Shown here: piece after piece, positions 55,426 to 63,888 of the stretch
Numbering within the stretch: the first letter of the stretch is position 1
Layout: every line of letters begins with the position of its first letter
DNA from: Bog-756 sp963745955
Lineage (GTDB): Bacteria > Actinomycetota > Acidimicrobiia > Acidimicrobiales > RAAP-2
DNA length: 64,000 bases
Direction of reading: 5' to 3'
NCBI GenBank assembly: GCA_963745955.1
Contig: CAVUZI010000011.1
Location: forward strand, 372,001-436,000
The notes under the pieces: model-generated
Seen by the model: only the letters and a program-made list of their open reading frames with translations
Told to the model about the DNA's origin: nothing
The model's database searches: none
Made by a program: the position numbers and the translations under genes

Positions 55426-56205
55426 TGGGGCCCGGAGTGTCGGAGGCACATCCACCCCGAGGACGAGACAGATCAGCTCGACCAGGGTCCGGGCGGTCGC
55501 ACCCCACACCGTCTCACCCGCGACCTCGAAGAACCACACGGGGAACTCGCCGTCTGGGAACTCGCCCTGGGGGAACCGTTGTGCGCCGACGCGGCCCGGT
55601 ACCGACCACCACTCCTCGTGGAAGACCCCTTCGGCCGCCAATTCACTCAGCGCGACGTCGAAGACCCGCTCGACCTCTCCCGGATTGGCGCTCAGCGAAG
55701 GGCGGGCCTCGAGCGTGGCCACGACCGGGGTCATCACGGTATCGGATGAGATGGTGGGCATGGCCGTGAGCTGGGCGACCACGGTGACCAGATCGGGTTG
55801 GAGCCCGACCTCCTCGAACGCCTCTCGCAGTGCGGCCTCGACCACGCCCTCGTCGCCTTCGAGCCGGCCTCCCGGGAAGGCCACCTCCCCCTGATGGGAA
55901 CGGAGCCGGTCGGACCGGACGGTGAGCACGACCCGGGCCTCGCCCCCCTCTTCGAACATCGACACCAGGACGGCAGCGGGGCGGGGGGCGGGCATCGGTG
56001 AACCGAGGTGCCGCCAGGGTTCGGCGACCCGGCCGCGCCGCGCCGCCCGGTCGCCGGTCAGGGCATCCACGACCCGGTGTAGGGAGATCCCGGTGCGTAC
56101 GCCCGCCGGCAGCCGGGCCCACGGCGCGGGCATGCCGGCGCGACTGTTCGGCGGTCGGAGGATGGGCCTCCTGCCTGCGGCGACGGGGTCATCTGCGGGT
56201 TGCAT
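55423..56205 (-). CDS. Nudix hydrolase, CoA-pyrophosphatase type
   Basis: This 260-residue protein has the Nudix box GGRLEGDEGVVEAALREA followed by FEEVGL, and the UPF0035 motif LTVRSDRLRSHQGEVAFPGG just before it. Together these mark CoA diphosphatases (NudL/PCD1-like). The long N-terminus (about 60 residues) is Arg/Pro/Ala-rich. The ATG is 10 nt after TAACCT. It probably trims CoA or oxidised CoA. Confidence 0.87.
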   Translation of the reverse strand: MQPADDPVAAGRRPILRPPNSRAGMPAPWARLPAGVRTGISLHRVVDALTGDRAARRGRVAEPWRHLGSPMPAPRPAAVLVSMFEEGGEARVVLTVRSDRLRSHQGEVAFPGGRLEGDEGVVEAALREAFEEVGLQPDLVTVVAQLTAMPTISSDTVMTPVVATLEARPSLSANPGEVERVFDVALSELAAEGVFHEEWWSVPGRVGAQRFPQGEFPDGEFPVWFFEVAGETVWGATARTLVELICLVLGVDVPPTLRAP

Positions 56206-56215
56206 CGGGGAACTC

Positions 56216-56221
56216 AGGTTA
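56216..56221 (-). promoter_or_regulatory. -10 box TAACCT, near-leaderless start of the Nudix gene
   Basis: TAACCT lies 10 nt before the ATG at 56205, leaving at most a few nucleotides of leader. Confidence 0.45.
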
Positions 56222-56307
56222 GGGCCCCGCCGGGTCGGGCCAGGCGTGTCGGGTGCGGCCGGGCGTGTCGGGTGCGGCCGAGCGTCTCCGGTGCGGCTCT
56301 GGACACC

Positions 56308-56339
56308 GAACCGGCCGGACCCGAGGGCCCGGCCGGTTC
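56308..56339 (-). terminator. Strong hairpin downstream of groL
   Basis: GAACCGGCCGG at 56308-56318 pairs perfectly with CCGGCCGGTTC at 56329-56339. It lies about 50 bp past the groL stop and before the Nudix promoter. No T-tract follows, as is common in GC-rich actinobacteria. Confidence 0.65.
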
Positions 56340-56358
56340 ACTGCACTGCGACTCCGCG

Positions 56359-56380
56359 CCTGGCTCGGAGAGGAGCCAGG
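56359..56380 (-). terminator. Second hairpin immediately after groL
   Basis: CCTGGCTC at 56359-56366 pairs with GAGCCAGG at 56373-56380 around a 6-nt loop, 8 bp past the groL stop. Together with the larger hairpin it forms a double terminator. Confidence 0.6.
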
Positions 56381-56387
56381 GTCCCTC

Positions 56388-58049
56388 CTACATCATCCCG
56401 CCCATGCCGCCCATCCCGCCCATGCCGCCACCCATGGCCGCGGCAGCGGCTGCGGCAGCGGCCGGATCGGCCTTTTCGGGCTTGTCGGCCACCAGTGCCT
56501 CGGTCGTGAGCAGCAACCCGGCGATGGACGCCGCGTTCTGGAGAGCCGACCGGGTCACCTTGGCCGGATCGATGACACCTGCCTTGACCAGGTCGACCAG
56601 CTCGCCCGTGTTGGCGTTGAGCCCGATCGAACCGGTCTCGGACTCGACCTGGCGCACGTAGACGGAGCCTTCGAGTCCGGCGTTGCTGGCGATGGCGTGG
56701 AGGGGCGCGGCCAATGCCTTGGCCACGATGGACGCACCCGTCGCCTCGTCCCCGCTGAGTGAGGCGACAACGTCGAGCACGGCGGTACGCGACCGCAACA
56801 GGGCGGTGCCGCCTCCGGCCACGATGCCCTCTTCGACGGCGGCCCGGGTAGCGGAGAGCGCATCCTCGATACGATGCTTCTTCTCCTTGAGCTCGACCTC
56901 GGTGGCGGCACCGACCTTTACGACGGCGACACCTCCGGCCAGCTTGGCCAGACGCTCCTGGAGCTTCTCGCGATCCCAGTCGGAGTCGGTGTCGTCGATC
57001 TCACGCTTGATCTGGGCGATCCGACCCTTGACGTCCGACTCGTCACCGCCGCCCTCGACGATGGTGGTGTCGTCCTTGGTCACGATGACCCGGCGGGCCT
57101 TCCCCAAGAGATCGACGGTCGTGGTATCGAGCTTGAGACCGATCTCCTCGGAGATGACCTGGGCACCGGTGAGGACGGCCATATCCTGGAGCATCGCCTT
57201 GCGGCGTTCGCCGAAACCAGGAGCTTTGACGGCCACCGAGGTGAACGTGCCCCGGATCTTGTTGACCACCAGGGTGGCCAGCGCCTCTCCTTCGACGTCC
57301 TCGGCGACGATCAGCAGCGGCTTGCCGGTCTGCATGACCTTCTCGAGCACGGGGACCAGGTCGTGGACCGCGCTCACCTTCTGGTTGACGAAGAGGATCA
57401 GCGGGTCGTCGAGGACGGCCTCCTGACGCTCGGCGTCGGTCACGAAGTAGGGGGACAGGTAGCCCTTGTCGAACTGCATGCCCTCGGTGAACTCGAGGTC
57501 GATGCCGAAGGTGTTGGACTCCTCGACGGTGACCGTGCCGTCCTTGCCCACGCGGTCGATGGCATCGGCCAGCACCTCGCCGATGGCGTTGTCGGCGGCG
57601 GAAATGGACGCCACCTGGGCGATCTCCGTCTTCGAGTCGATCTCTTTGGACTGCTCCTTGATGGACTCGACCGCGGCGGTCACCGCCTTGTCGATACCCT
57701 TGCGCAGCCCGAGGGGATTGGCTCCGGCGGCTACGTTGCGCAGCCCCTCGCGGATGAGGGCCTGGGCCAGCACGGTGGCCGTCGTGGTTCCGTCACCGGC
57801 CACGTCGTTGGTCTTGGTGGCGACCTCTTTGACCAGCTGGGCGCCCATGTTCTCGAAGACGTCCTCCAGCTCCACCTCACGGGCGATGGACACGCCATCG
57901 TTGGTGATGGTGGGAGCGCCGAACTTCTTCTCGATCACGACATTGCGACCCTTGGGCCCAAGGGTCACCTTGACCGTGTCGGCCAGCTTGTTCACGCCGG
58001 CCTCGAGGCCACGGCGTGCGGCTTCGTCGAACTTCAGGATCTTCGGCAT
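56388..58049 (-). CDS. groL: Chaperonin GroEL
   Basis: This 553-residue protein has the ATP-site segments KVTLGPKGRNVVIEKKFGAP and VAGDGTTTATVLAQAL, the VEEGIVAGGGTALL region and a GGM-repeat tail (MGGGMGGMGG). It is the hsp60 ring subunit for ATP-driven folding. It starts on the last base of the groES stop (TAATG), so the two are coupled. No other groL copy is in the window. Confidence 0.98.
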   Translation of the reverse strand: MPKILKFDEAARRGLEAGVNKLADTVKVTLGPKGRNVVIEKKFGAPTITNDGVSIAREVELEDVFENMGAQLVKEVATKTNDVAGDGTTTATVLAQALIREGLRNVAAGANPLGLRKGIDKAVTAAVESIKEQSKEIDSKTEIAQVASISAADNAIGEVLADAIDRVGKDGTVTVEESNTFGIDLEFTEGMQFDKGYLSPYFVTDAERQEAVLDDPLILFVNQKVSAVHDLVPVLEKVMQTGKPLLIVAEDVEGEALATLVVNKIRGTFTSVAVKAPGFGERRKAMLQDMAVLTGAQVISEEIGLKLDTTTVDLLGKARRVIVTKDDTTIVEGGGDESDVKGRIAQIKREIDDTDSDWDREKLQERLAKLAGGVAVVKVGAATEVELKEKKHRIEDALSATRAAVEEGIVAGGGTALLRSRTAVLDVVASLSGDEATGASIVAKALAAPLHAIASNAGLEGSVYVRQVESETGSIGLNANTGELVDLVKAGVIDPAKVTRSALQNAASIAGLLLTTEALVADKPEKADPAAAAAAAAAMGGGMGGMGGMGGMM

Positions 58050-58342
58050 TACTTGGACACCTTGGCCAGGACGTCGCGGCTCGACAGGATCAACAGATCC
58101 TCGCCTTCGGCCGTGATCTCGGTGCCTCCGTACTTGGAGTAGACGACGGTGTCACCCACGGAGATGCCGAGAGGGATCAGCTCACCGGTGGACTCGGCGC
58201 GGCGGCCGGGGCCGACGGCGAGGACTTCGCCCTGCTGGGGCTTTTCCTTGGCGGTGTCAGGGATGACGAGGCCGGAAGCGGTTGTCTCCTCGGATTCGCC
58301 GGGACGGACGACGATACGGTCGTCAAGGGGATGCAGACTCAT
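58049..58342 (-). CDS. groS: Co-chaperonin GroES
   Basis: This 97-residue protein begins LHPLDDRIVVRPGE. It has the mobile loop EETTASGLVIPDTAKEKPQQ and ends in the GTEITAEGEDLLILS fold. It caps the GroEL ring. AGGAGG lies about 10 nt before the ATG. Control is by the CIRCE element upstream. Confidence 0.98.
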   Translation of the reverse strand: MSLHPLDDRIVVRPGESEETTASGLVIPDTAKEKPQQGEVLAVGPGRRAESTGELIPLGISVGDTVVYSKYGGTEITAEGEDLLILSSRDVLAKVSK

Positions 58343-58367
58343 GTGTTCGGGCCTCCTGTGGCACGCA

Positions 58368-58394
58368 TTAGCAGTCGAGGGTTGAGAGTGCTAA
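58368..58394 (-). promoter_or_regulatory. CIRCE operator (HrcA site) of groESL
   Basis: The minus strand reads TTAGCACTC, nine bases, then GACTGCTAA, an inverted repeat differing from the consensus by one base in the second arm. A TATCGT -10-like box directly precedes it (58395-58400). HrcA bound here would block heat-shock transcription at normal temperature. Confidence 0.92.
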
Positions 58395-58496
58395 CGATAG
58401 CGATTTCCGCGGCTCTTGGCAACCGGCGGGCCAGAGTGCCAACGAATTCCCACCATGCCGGAGGAGGCCTGGGCTCGGGAGGCCGTCATACCGCCC

Positions 58497-59543
58497 TCAG
58501 ATCGAGGGCACCAACCTCAGATTCGGGTCGGCGCCGAGGGTCAGTGGGCTGGGACCTCCGTGGTGGAGGCGCCACCACCCCGCCGCGGCCACCATGGCCG
58601 CATTGTCAGTGCACAGGGCGCGGCTGGGCAGGAAGGCACCGATCCCGTCGTCGGCGCAGACCTCCTCGATCCGCCGGCGCAACAGCGAGTTGGCGGCCAC
58701 CCCGCCGGCCAGACAAAGCGCGGTGGCGCCGATGTCGGCCGCGGCCTGGCGGGACCGGGCCACCAGCACGTCGACCACCGCCTGGCGGAACGAGGCGGCC
58801 ACATCGACGGTGGACGCGTCCGGATGCTTCCGTACCGTGTTGACCACCGAGGTCTTGAGCCCGCTGAAGGAGAAGTCGTATCCGGCGCCGGGCATCGAGC
58901 GCGGGAAGGCGAATGCGTGAGGATCTCCCTGGTCGGCGATGCGGTCGATGGCCGGGCCGCCCGGGTAACCCAGACCGAGGAACCGGGCGACCTTGTCGAA
59001 GGCCTCGCCGGCCGCGTCATCGATGGTTCCGCCGAGGAGCCGGTATCGACCCGGTTCGCGAACCTCGATCAGCAGGGTGTGGCCGCCGGACACCAGCAGC
59101 ACGGCCAGCGGCCAGCCCAGGTCGGGCTGCTCGAGCAACGAGGCGAAGAGGTGGGCCTCGAGATGGTTGACCCCGACCAGGGGCACCCCCCATCCCAGTG
59201 ACAGGGCCTTGGCCTCGGCCACGCCGACCAGCAGCGACCCGATGAGACCAGGACCGTAGGTGACGGCCACGGCGTCGATGCCGGTTCCCGAGGTGTCGGA
59301 GCCTGCCAGCTCCAGGGCTTCGGCCAGCACGGGGGTGAGCAGCTCGACATGGGCCCGGCCGGCCAGCTCGGGCACGACACCGCCGTAGCGGGCGTGCAGG
59401 TCGATCTGGCTGCTCACCACCGATGACACGATCACCGAGCCGCCGTCCACCACCGAGGCCGCGGTCTCGTCGCACGAGGTCTCGATGCCGAGTACGCGCT
59501 GGACGGTTCCTCTCCCTGTGCCCGAGCTGGTCTCCCTCTCCAT
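58497..59543 (-). CDS. tsaD: tRNA N6-adenosine threonylcarbamoyltransferase TsaD
   Basis: This 348-residue protein has ASKHA motifs: VLGIETSCDETAASVVDGG, YGPGLIGSLLVGVAEAKAL, the metal-ligand histidines HLEAHLF, VSGGHT and LAGGVAANSLLRRRIEE. It transfers threonylcarbamoyl to A37 of ANN-decoding tRNAs with TsaB and TsaE. The ATG at 59543 is 8 nt after TAGTGT; the frame upstream is a shadow of the HNH gene. It is separated from rimI-tsaB-tsaE by the divergently transcribed HNH gene. Confidence 0.95.
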   Translation of the reverse strand: MERETSSGTGRGTVQRVLGIETSCDETAASVVDGGSVIVSSVVSSQIDLHARYGGVVPELAGRAHVELLTPVLAEALELAGSDTSGTGIDAVAVTYGPGLIGSLLVGVAEAKALSLGWGVPLVGVNHLEAHLFASLLEQPDLGWPLAVLLVSGGHTLLIEVREPGRYRLLGGTIDDAAGEAFDKVARFLGLGYPGGPAIDRIADQGDPHAFAFPRSMPGAGYDFSFSGLKTSVVNTVRKHPDASTVDVAASFRQAVVDVLVARSRQAAADIGATALCLAGGVAANSLLRRRIEEVCADDGIGAFLPSRALCTDNAAMVAAAGWWRLHHGGPSPLTLGADPNLRLVPSI

Positions 59544-59551
59544 ACCCGGGG

Positions 59552-59557
59552 ACACTA
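59552..59557 (-). promoter_or_regulatory. -10 box TAGTGT, leaderless start of tsaD
   Basis: TAGTGT lies 8 nt before the ATG at 59543. It gives tsaD its own promoter after separation from the tsaBE operon. Confidence 0.5.
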
Positions 59558-59672
59558 GGGCTTGCCCGTGAAGTTCCGTCGAGCCCACCCATCTGACTCG
59601 TTCAGGCCGATGTCGGCAACGCGGCCCGGGTCCCGGCCGGCCCGTGTCACACCCCCCTGGAAACATCTGGCC

Positions 59673-61250
59673 ATGACCCCGGTTGCCGGTGCAGTGAAGG
59701 AGAGTGTGGCGGTGGGCACCGCTGTGCCCGGGGTTCCCTCGGGCAGTGCTGGTGGGTCTGTGCTCGACGGTTCCGCCGGTCACCGTGGTTCCGACGGCCT
59801 CGGTGCCCGGTTGGATACGGCCCGTTCCGGTCTGGCCTCGGTGGTGGCAGACCTCGACCCGGCCCGGTTGACCGGGGCGGACGCGGCCGAGCTCTACGAG
59901 TCCCTGGTGGCCATCGAGCGGCTGACCAATGCCGGCAAGACGCTGTTGGCCCCCCGGATCGAGGCCTCTGGGGTGTGGCGGGACGGTGGGCACCGCTCGG
60001 CGGCGGTGATGCTGGCCTCCCTGGAGGGGGTGGCCACCGGCCAGGCCCAGAGCACCCTGTCCAACGGGCAGCGCCTCGGACAGCTGCCCGGCACCGAAGC
60101 CGCGCTGCGCACCGGGGTGCTCTCGGGACCGAAGGTCACCGAGCTGACCGGGGCCGGCATCCTCGCCCCCGAACGGGAGGCGGAGCTGCTGGCCGGGGCC
60201 GAGGAGGCTCCCCTCCAGGCGGTGCGGGAGCGGTGCCGGCGGTCCCGGGCCACCTCGGGGACCGAGGATCCACGGGCCAGGGTCGTCCGGATCAGGGCGG
60301 CCCGGTACTTCTCGTCGTGGACCGACGCCGAGGGGGCCTTCTGCTACCAGGGCCGGGACACCCTCGACCGGGGGGCCCAGATCCTCTCCCACCTGGGCCA
60401 GGTGGCCACCCGGCTGCGCCGGGCCCGACGGACGGCCGGTGACGAACAGGACACCCCCGAACGGGCCATGCGGGCCGATGCCTTCTACGCCCTTCTCACA
60501 AGACGCCACCCCGACTCCGGGGTACCGCTCGGTCCCCGGTCCACGCCGGCCACCGGCTCGGCTTCCGGGCCGGATCCCGCGGACGACGACGCCGACGCCG
60601 GGGTCGAGTTCTCCACCTCCGAGGACACCGACGATGCCACCGCCACCGAGAACACCGCCGGTGCCACTGCCACAACTGACAGCCGACCACCGGACGATCC
60701 GTGCTCCCTCATCGACGGGCCCCCGACCTGCTCTGTGATGGTCCGGGTGGACCGAGATGCCCTGTTGCGGGGATACGCCGAGGGTGACGAGTGCTGCGAG
60801 ATCGACAACCAGGGGCCCATTCCGGTGGCCATGGCCAGGGACCTGGCCAACAACTCCTTCCTCCGTCTCGTCTTCCACGAGGCCGGTGACATCCGGGCCG
60901 TCTGCCATATGGGTCGCACCATCAACCGACAGCTCCGGACGGCCCTCGTCTTTCGGGACACCACCTGCGTGGTGCCGGGATGTGGGACCTCCTTCGGGCT
61001 CGAGATCGACCACATCGTGCCCTTTGCCGAGGGCGGCCCCACCACCCTCGACAATCTGGCCTTGCTCTGCCACCACCACCATTTCCTCAAGACCTACGAG
61101 GGCTGGGTCCTCTCCAAAGAGGAGACCGGACCGAAGGGAACACCCCGGTGGCGATTCGAACCCCAGCCCCCCTTCGGGCAGGAACCGGGCCTCGGGATGG
61201 ACACCGACGAGGAACGGGACAAGCGGAAACGGGACCGGCGGAACGAATAG
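59673..61250 (+). CDS. DUF222/13E12-type HNH endonuclease
   Basis: This 525-residue protein has a helical DUF222 domain at about 40-300 (ESLVAIERLTNAGKTLLAPR, GLxT-like repeats), an Asp/Thr-rich variable linker at about 290-360 and a C-terminal HNH nuclease. The HNH part reads CVVPGCGTSFGLEIDHIVPF ... LDNLALLCHHHHFLKT. The family is multicopy and mobile-like in actinobacteria, resembling REP13E12 of mycobacteria. Its function is unproven. ATG 59673 has a moderate context; earlier in-frame starts exist at 59610 and before. It sits between tsaD and rimI, which are adjacent in many genomes. Confidence 0.85.
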   Translation: MTPVAGAVKESVAVGTAVPGVPSGSAGGSVLDGSAGHRGSDGLGARLDTARSGLASVVADLDPARLTGADAAELYESLVAIERLTNAGKTLLAPRIEASGVWRDGGHRSAAVMLASLEGVATGQAQSTLSNGQRLGQLPGTEAALRTGVLSGPKVTELTGAGILAPEREAELLAGAEEAPLQAVRERCRRSRATSGTEDPRARVVRIRAARYFSSWTDAEGAFCYQGRDTLDRGAQILSHLGQVATRLRRARRTAGDEQDTPERAMRADAFYALLTRRHPDSGVPLGPRSTPATGSASGPDPADDDADAGVEFSTSEDTDDATATENTAGATATTDSRPPDDPCSLIDGPPTCSVMVRVDRDALLRGYAEGDECCEIDNQGPIPVAMARDLANNSFLRLVFHEAGDIRAVCHMGRTINRQLRTALVFRDTTCVVPGCGTSFGLEIDHIVPFAEGGPTTLDNLALLCHHHHFLKTYEGWVLSKEETGPKGTPRWRFEPQPPFGQEPGLGMDTDEERDKRKRDRRNE

Positions 61251-61404
61251 GTCGGCGTCCATCTGGTGGCGCCGATGGGCACGGCACCGCCGAGGATGGG
61301 CGTCGTCATGGCGTGAAGACGCGGGCCCGCCCACGGCGGGGACCAACTAGGAATCATTGTTCTACGGCAGGCCGCCGCCTTGCGGGGGGGGTTCCGATGC
61401 CAGA

Positions 61405-61962
61405 TCAGCGGCGGGACGTCACCTCCAGGTCGGCCGGAAGTGACGCTTCGATGTCGGCGAGCCGACCGGCGTACTCCTCGGAGTCGATGTCCCTCGCCCA
61501 CATGACCAGGGCATCGTCCCCGGTGACCGGGTAGTAGTTGCGTCGCACCCCGACGGGGGCCATCCCGAAACGCTGGTAGAGGGCCAGTGCCGGCCGGTTC
61601 CCGACCCGGACCTCGAGGGTGAGGTGGCGCGACCCGCGTGCGAGCGCCGTACGGACCAGGTCCAGCATCAGTACGACGCCGAGACCCCGACCTTGCCAAA
61701 CCGGTGCCACCGCGATGTTGTTGACGTGCGATTCGTCGTCAATGAACATCTGCCCGGCGAATCCCACGATGTCGTGTCCGATCCAGGCGGCGCGGTAGGC
61801 CCGGGATTTCCGTTGGCTCAGCTCTTCGACGAAGAGCCGGTGTGACCAGGGCTGGGGGAACACCGCCTCTTCGATCTTGAGCACACCCCGGAGGTCCTTG
61901 GTGCGCATGGGGGCCACGATCACCGGTGCCGGCGTGCAACCCGGCTGCGGGTGCGCCGTCAC
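61405..61962 (-). CDS. rimI: Ribosomal-protein-alanine N-acetyltransferase RimI-like
   Basis: This 185-residue GNAT protein has MRTKDLRGVLKIEEAVFPQPW, the acetyl-CoA loop VWQGRGLGVVLM (Q/RxxGxG/A), and the C-terminal NRPALALYQRFGMAPVGVRR. It probably acetylates the N-terminus of ribosomal protein S18 or related targets. The GTG start overlaps the tsaB stop (GTGA). It is the last gene of the udg-tsaE-tsaB-rimI operon. The spacer 61251-61404 to the HNH gene shows nothing clear. Confidence 0.9.
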   Translation of the reverse strand: MTAHPQPGCTPAPVIVAPMRTKDLRGVLKIEEAVFPQPWSHRLFVEELSQRKSRAYRAAWIGHDIVGFAGQMFIDDESHVNNIAVAPVWQGRGLGVVLMLDLVRTALARGSRHLTLEVRVGNRPALALYQRFGMAPVGVRRNYYPVTGDDALVMWARDIDSEEYAGRLADIEASLPADLEVTSRR

Positions 61963-62768
61963 CGCAGCCGGCCCCGACCGCCAGGGCTCCCCGCGGACTG
62001 CTCCGTCCGCGGGGCACGTTGCTCCCAGTTGATGCGGGCGTCGGCCGGCCGGCGGTAGTCGGGCAGGAGCACCTCGGCCGCCACCGGACGGTCACCGGCG
62101 GCCAGCCGCCGGCGGGCCAGGCCGGCCAGCACGAGCGGGGACGGGGCAGACAGCTCCTGTGCTGACCCGAGGTCCACGGCGGGGTCCGCCGACAGGAGCT
62201 GGCGGTAGCGTACGGCGCCGTCACCTACCACCGTGACCCGGCCGGCCTCCTTCCCGAGGTCGGCCAACCAGCCCACCAGCGTGTCGGGATCGATCGGCTC
62301 GAGGCGGTCGTCGCAGACCGACCGGGGGTCGACGAACGGATCGTCACTGGCCGGGCCGGTCGCCTCGTCGAACCGGTACGACGCCGCGAACACCTCACCC
62401 CGCCGCGCGTCGACCACCGACACCACACGCGCCGCGCCGCCGGATTCGAACCGCTCGGCAGCCGCTGCGGCCAGCACGTCGAGACTGCTCACTCCCAGCA
62501 CGCAGATGCCGAGCGCTTGGGCCAGTGCCTTGGCTGTGGCCACCCCCACCCGCAAACCGGTGAACAACCCGGGGCCGGTATCGACCGCGAGCTGGTCAAC
62601 ATCGGCCACGGTGCAACCGGAGAGGGCACACACCTCCTCGATGGCCGGCGCCAGCAGCTCGGCGTGGGCCCTCCCCCCCTCGTGGACACGCTCCGCCGAG
62701 CCGCCGTCGGCGCGGATGAGCGCGACCCCGACGGTGTCGGTGGCCGACTCGATGGCCAGCAGGGTCAC
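61959..62768 (-). CDS. tsaB: tRNA threonylcarbamoyladenosine protein TsaB
   Basis: This 269-residue protein begins VTLLAIESATDTVGVALI. It has DTGPGLFTGLRVGVATAKAL, the TsaB signature, and SVVDARRGEVFAASY. It is the inactive ASKHA partner that scaffolds TsaD and TsaE. The GTG overlaps the tsaE stop (GTGA). The C-terminal 20 residues are Gly/Arg/Ser-rich and variable. Confidence 0.95.
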   Translation of the reverse strand: MTLLAIESATDTVGVALIRADGGSAERVHEGGRAHAELLAPAIEEVCALSGCTVADVDQLAVDTGPGLFTGLRVGVATAKALAQALGICVLGVSSLDVLAAAAAERFESGGAARVVSVVDARRGEVFAASYRFDEATGPASDDPFVDPRSVCDDRLEPIDPDTLVGWLADLGKEAGRVTVVGDGAVRYRQLLSADPAVDLGSAQELSAPSPLVLAGLARRRLAAGDRPVAAEVLLPDYRRPADARINWEQRAPRTEQSAGSPGGRGRLR

Positions 62769-63310
62769 GGATCCGACCTCCACGATCCGAGCGCTCGGGC
62801 CAGCCCGTCCCATCGATCGGACCAGGACCCGTCGACCGAGGAGATGGTGATCACCCGGCGGTCGTCGTCGTCGGCCATGTCCAGCCGCACGGCGAGGGCG
62901 CCCGAGCCCAGCACCGGTTCTGCCGCGTCCCCCCACTCCACCAGGGCCACCCCTCCGTCGTCGACCAGCTCACCGAGCCCCAATTCGACGATCTCGTGCA
63001 GACGGTCGAGCCGGTAGACGTCGGCGTGCACGAGGACCCTCACCGGTGTCCCATCCCCCACGGGGTACTGCCGGACCAGCACGAAGGTGGGACTGGTGAT
63101 GGGCTCGGTGATGCCAAGAGCCGCTCCGAACCCCTGGGCGAAGGTGGTCTTTCCCGCACCCAGGTCCCCGACCAGGAGAACCACGTCACCGGGCCGGCAC
63201 AACGGAGCCACGGCCCGGGCCAACCGCCGGGTCTGGTCGGCGGAAGCCGTGACGAGCACCAGGGCTTCGGGCGCGGGCGGTGGGTCGACCCGGGACGCGG
63301 AACGACTCAT
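62765..63310 (-). CDS. tsaE: tRNA threonylcarbamoyladenosine ATPase TsaE
   Basis: This 181-residue protein has Walker A LLVGDLGAGKTTFAQGF, the switch region SPTFVLVRQY, and HADVYRLDRLHEIVELGL ... VALVEWGD, which are the TsaE hallmarks. It provides ATP hydrolysis for t6A complex turnover. The ATG overlaps the uracil-DNA-glycosylase stop (ATGA). Confidence 0.95.
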   Translation of the reverse strand: MSRSASRVDPPPAPEALVLVTASADQTRRLARAVAPLCRPGDVVLLVGDLGAGKTTFAQGFGAALGITEPITSPTFVLVRQYPVGDGTPVRVLVHADVYRLDRLHEIVELGLGELVDDGGVALVEWGDAAEPVLGSGALAVRLDMADDDDRRVITISSVDGSWSDRWDGLARALGSWRSDP

Positions 63311-63876
63311 GCGCTCCACCCCAGCAACGCCTTGGCCCGGATGAGGTCGGCCCGCATCTCGGCCACCACCACGCCCCCCGATCGCAGGGCCGCCGCCGGG
63401 TGGTAGGTGGGTACGAGCTGCCACTCCCCCATCGGATACGAGCTCCCCCGGACCTTGGTGATCCCGAGGTCGGTCTCGAGGAGCAGCTTGGTGGCGAAGT
63501 TCCCCAGAGTGACGACCACGACGGGTCGGATCAGCTCCATCTGGGCGGCCAGGTAGGGGCGGCAGGCGGCGATCTCGTCCGGCTTGGGATCGCGATTGTC
63601 GGGAGGCCGGCACTTGACCACATTGGCGATGTAACAACGGGACCGGTCGACACCCAGCTCTTCGAGGACCAACCGGTCGAGCAGCTTGCCCGACCGGCCC
63701 ACGAAGGGCTCCCCCTGGAGATCTTCGTCGTGTCCGGGCGCCTCGCCCACGAACATCAGGTCGGCGTTCGGATCCCCCACACCGAACACCACCTGGGTGC
63801 GGGTGCCGGACAGCGGGCAGCGCGTGCAGCCGGCGGCCTCCCGGGCCAGTGCAGCCAGATCGGTCCCCGGTGCCAC
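63307..63876 (-). CDS. Family 4 uracil-DNA glycosylase (iron-sulfur)
   Basis: This 189-residue protein has the iron-sulfur cysteines in AGCTRCPL and in CYIANVVKCRPP. GEAPGHDEDLQGEPFVGRSG forms the uracil-binding motif and PTYHPAAALR the leucine-loop motif. It removes uracil from DNA. The GTG at 63876 is chosen because TACCAT lies 6 nt upstream; further-upstream starts lie in repetitive non-coding sequence. It is the first gene of the operon. Confidence 0.93.
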   Translation of the reverse strand: MAPGTDLAALAREAAGCTRCPLSGTRTQVVFGVGDPNADLMFVGEAPGHDEDLQGEPFVGRSGKLLDRLVLEELGVDRSRCYIANVVKCRPPDNRDPKPDEIAACRPYLAAQMELIRPVVVVTLGNFATKLLLETDLGITKVRGSSYPMGEWQLVPTYHPAAALRSGGVVVAEMRADLIRAKALLGWSA

Positions 63877-63882
63877 GGGCGA

Positions 63883-63888
63883 ATGGTA
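63883..63888 (-). promoter_or_regulatory. -10 box TACCAT, leaderless start of the udg-tsaE-tsaB-rimI operon
   Basis: TACCAT lies 6 nt before the GTG at 63876. Confidence 0.55.

Noticed and set aside
59553..61346. Long minus-strand extension upstream of tsaD
   Set aside because: It is antisense to the HNH gene, and tsaD has a good start with its own -10 box.
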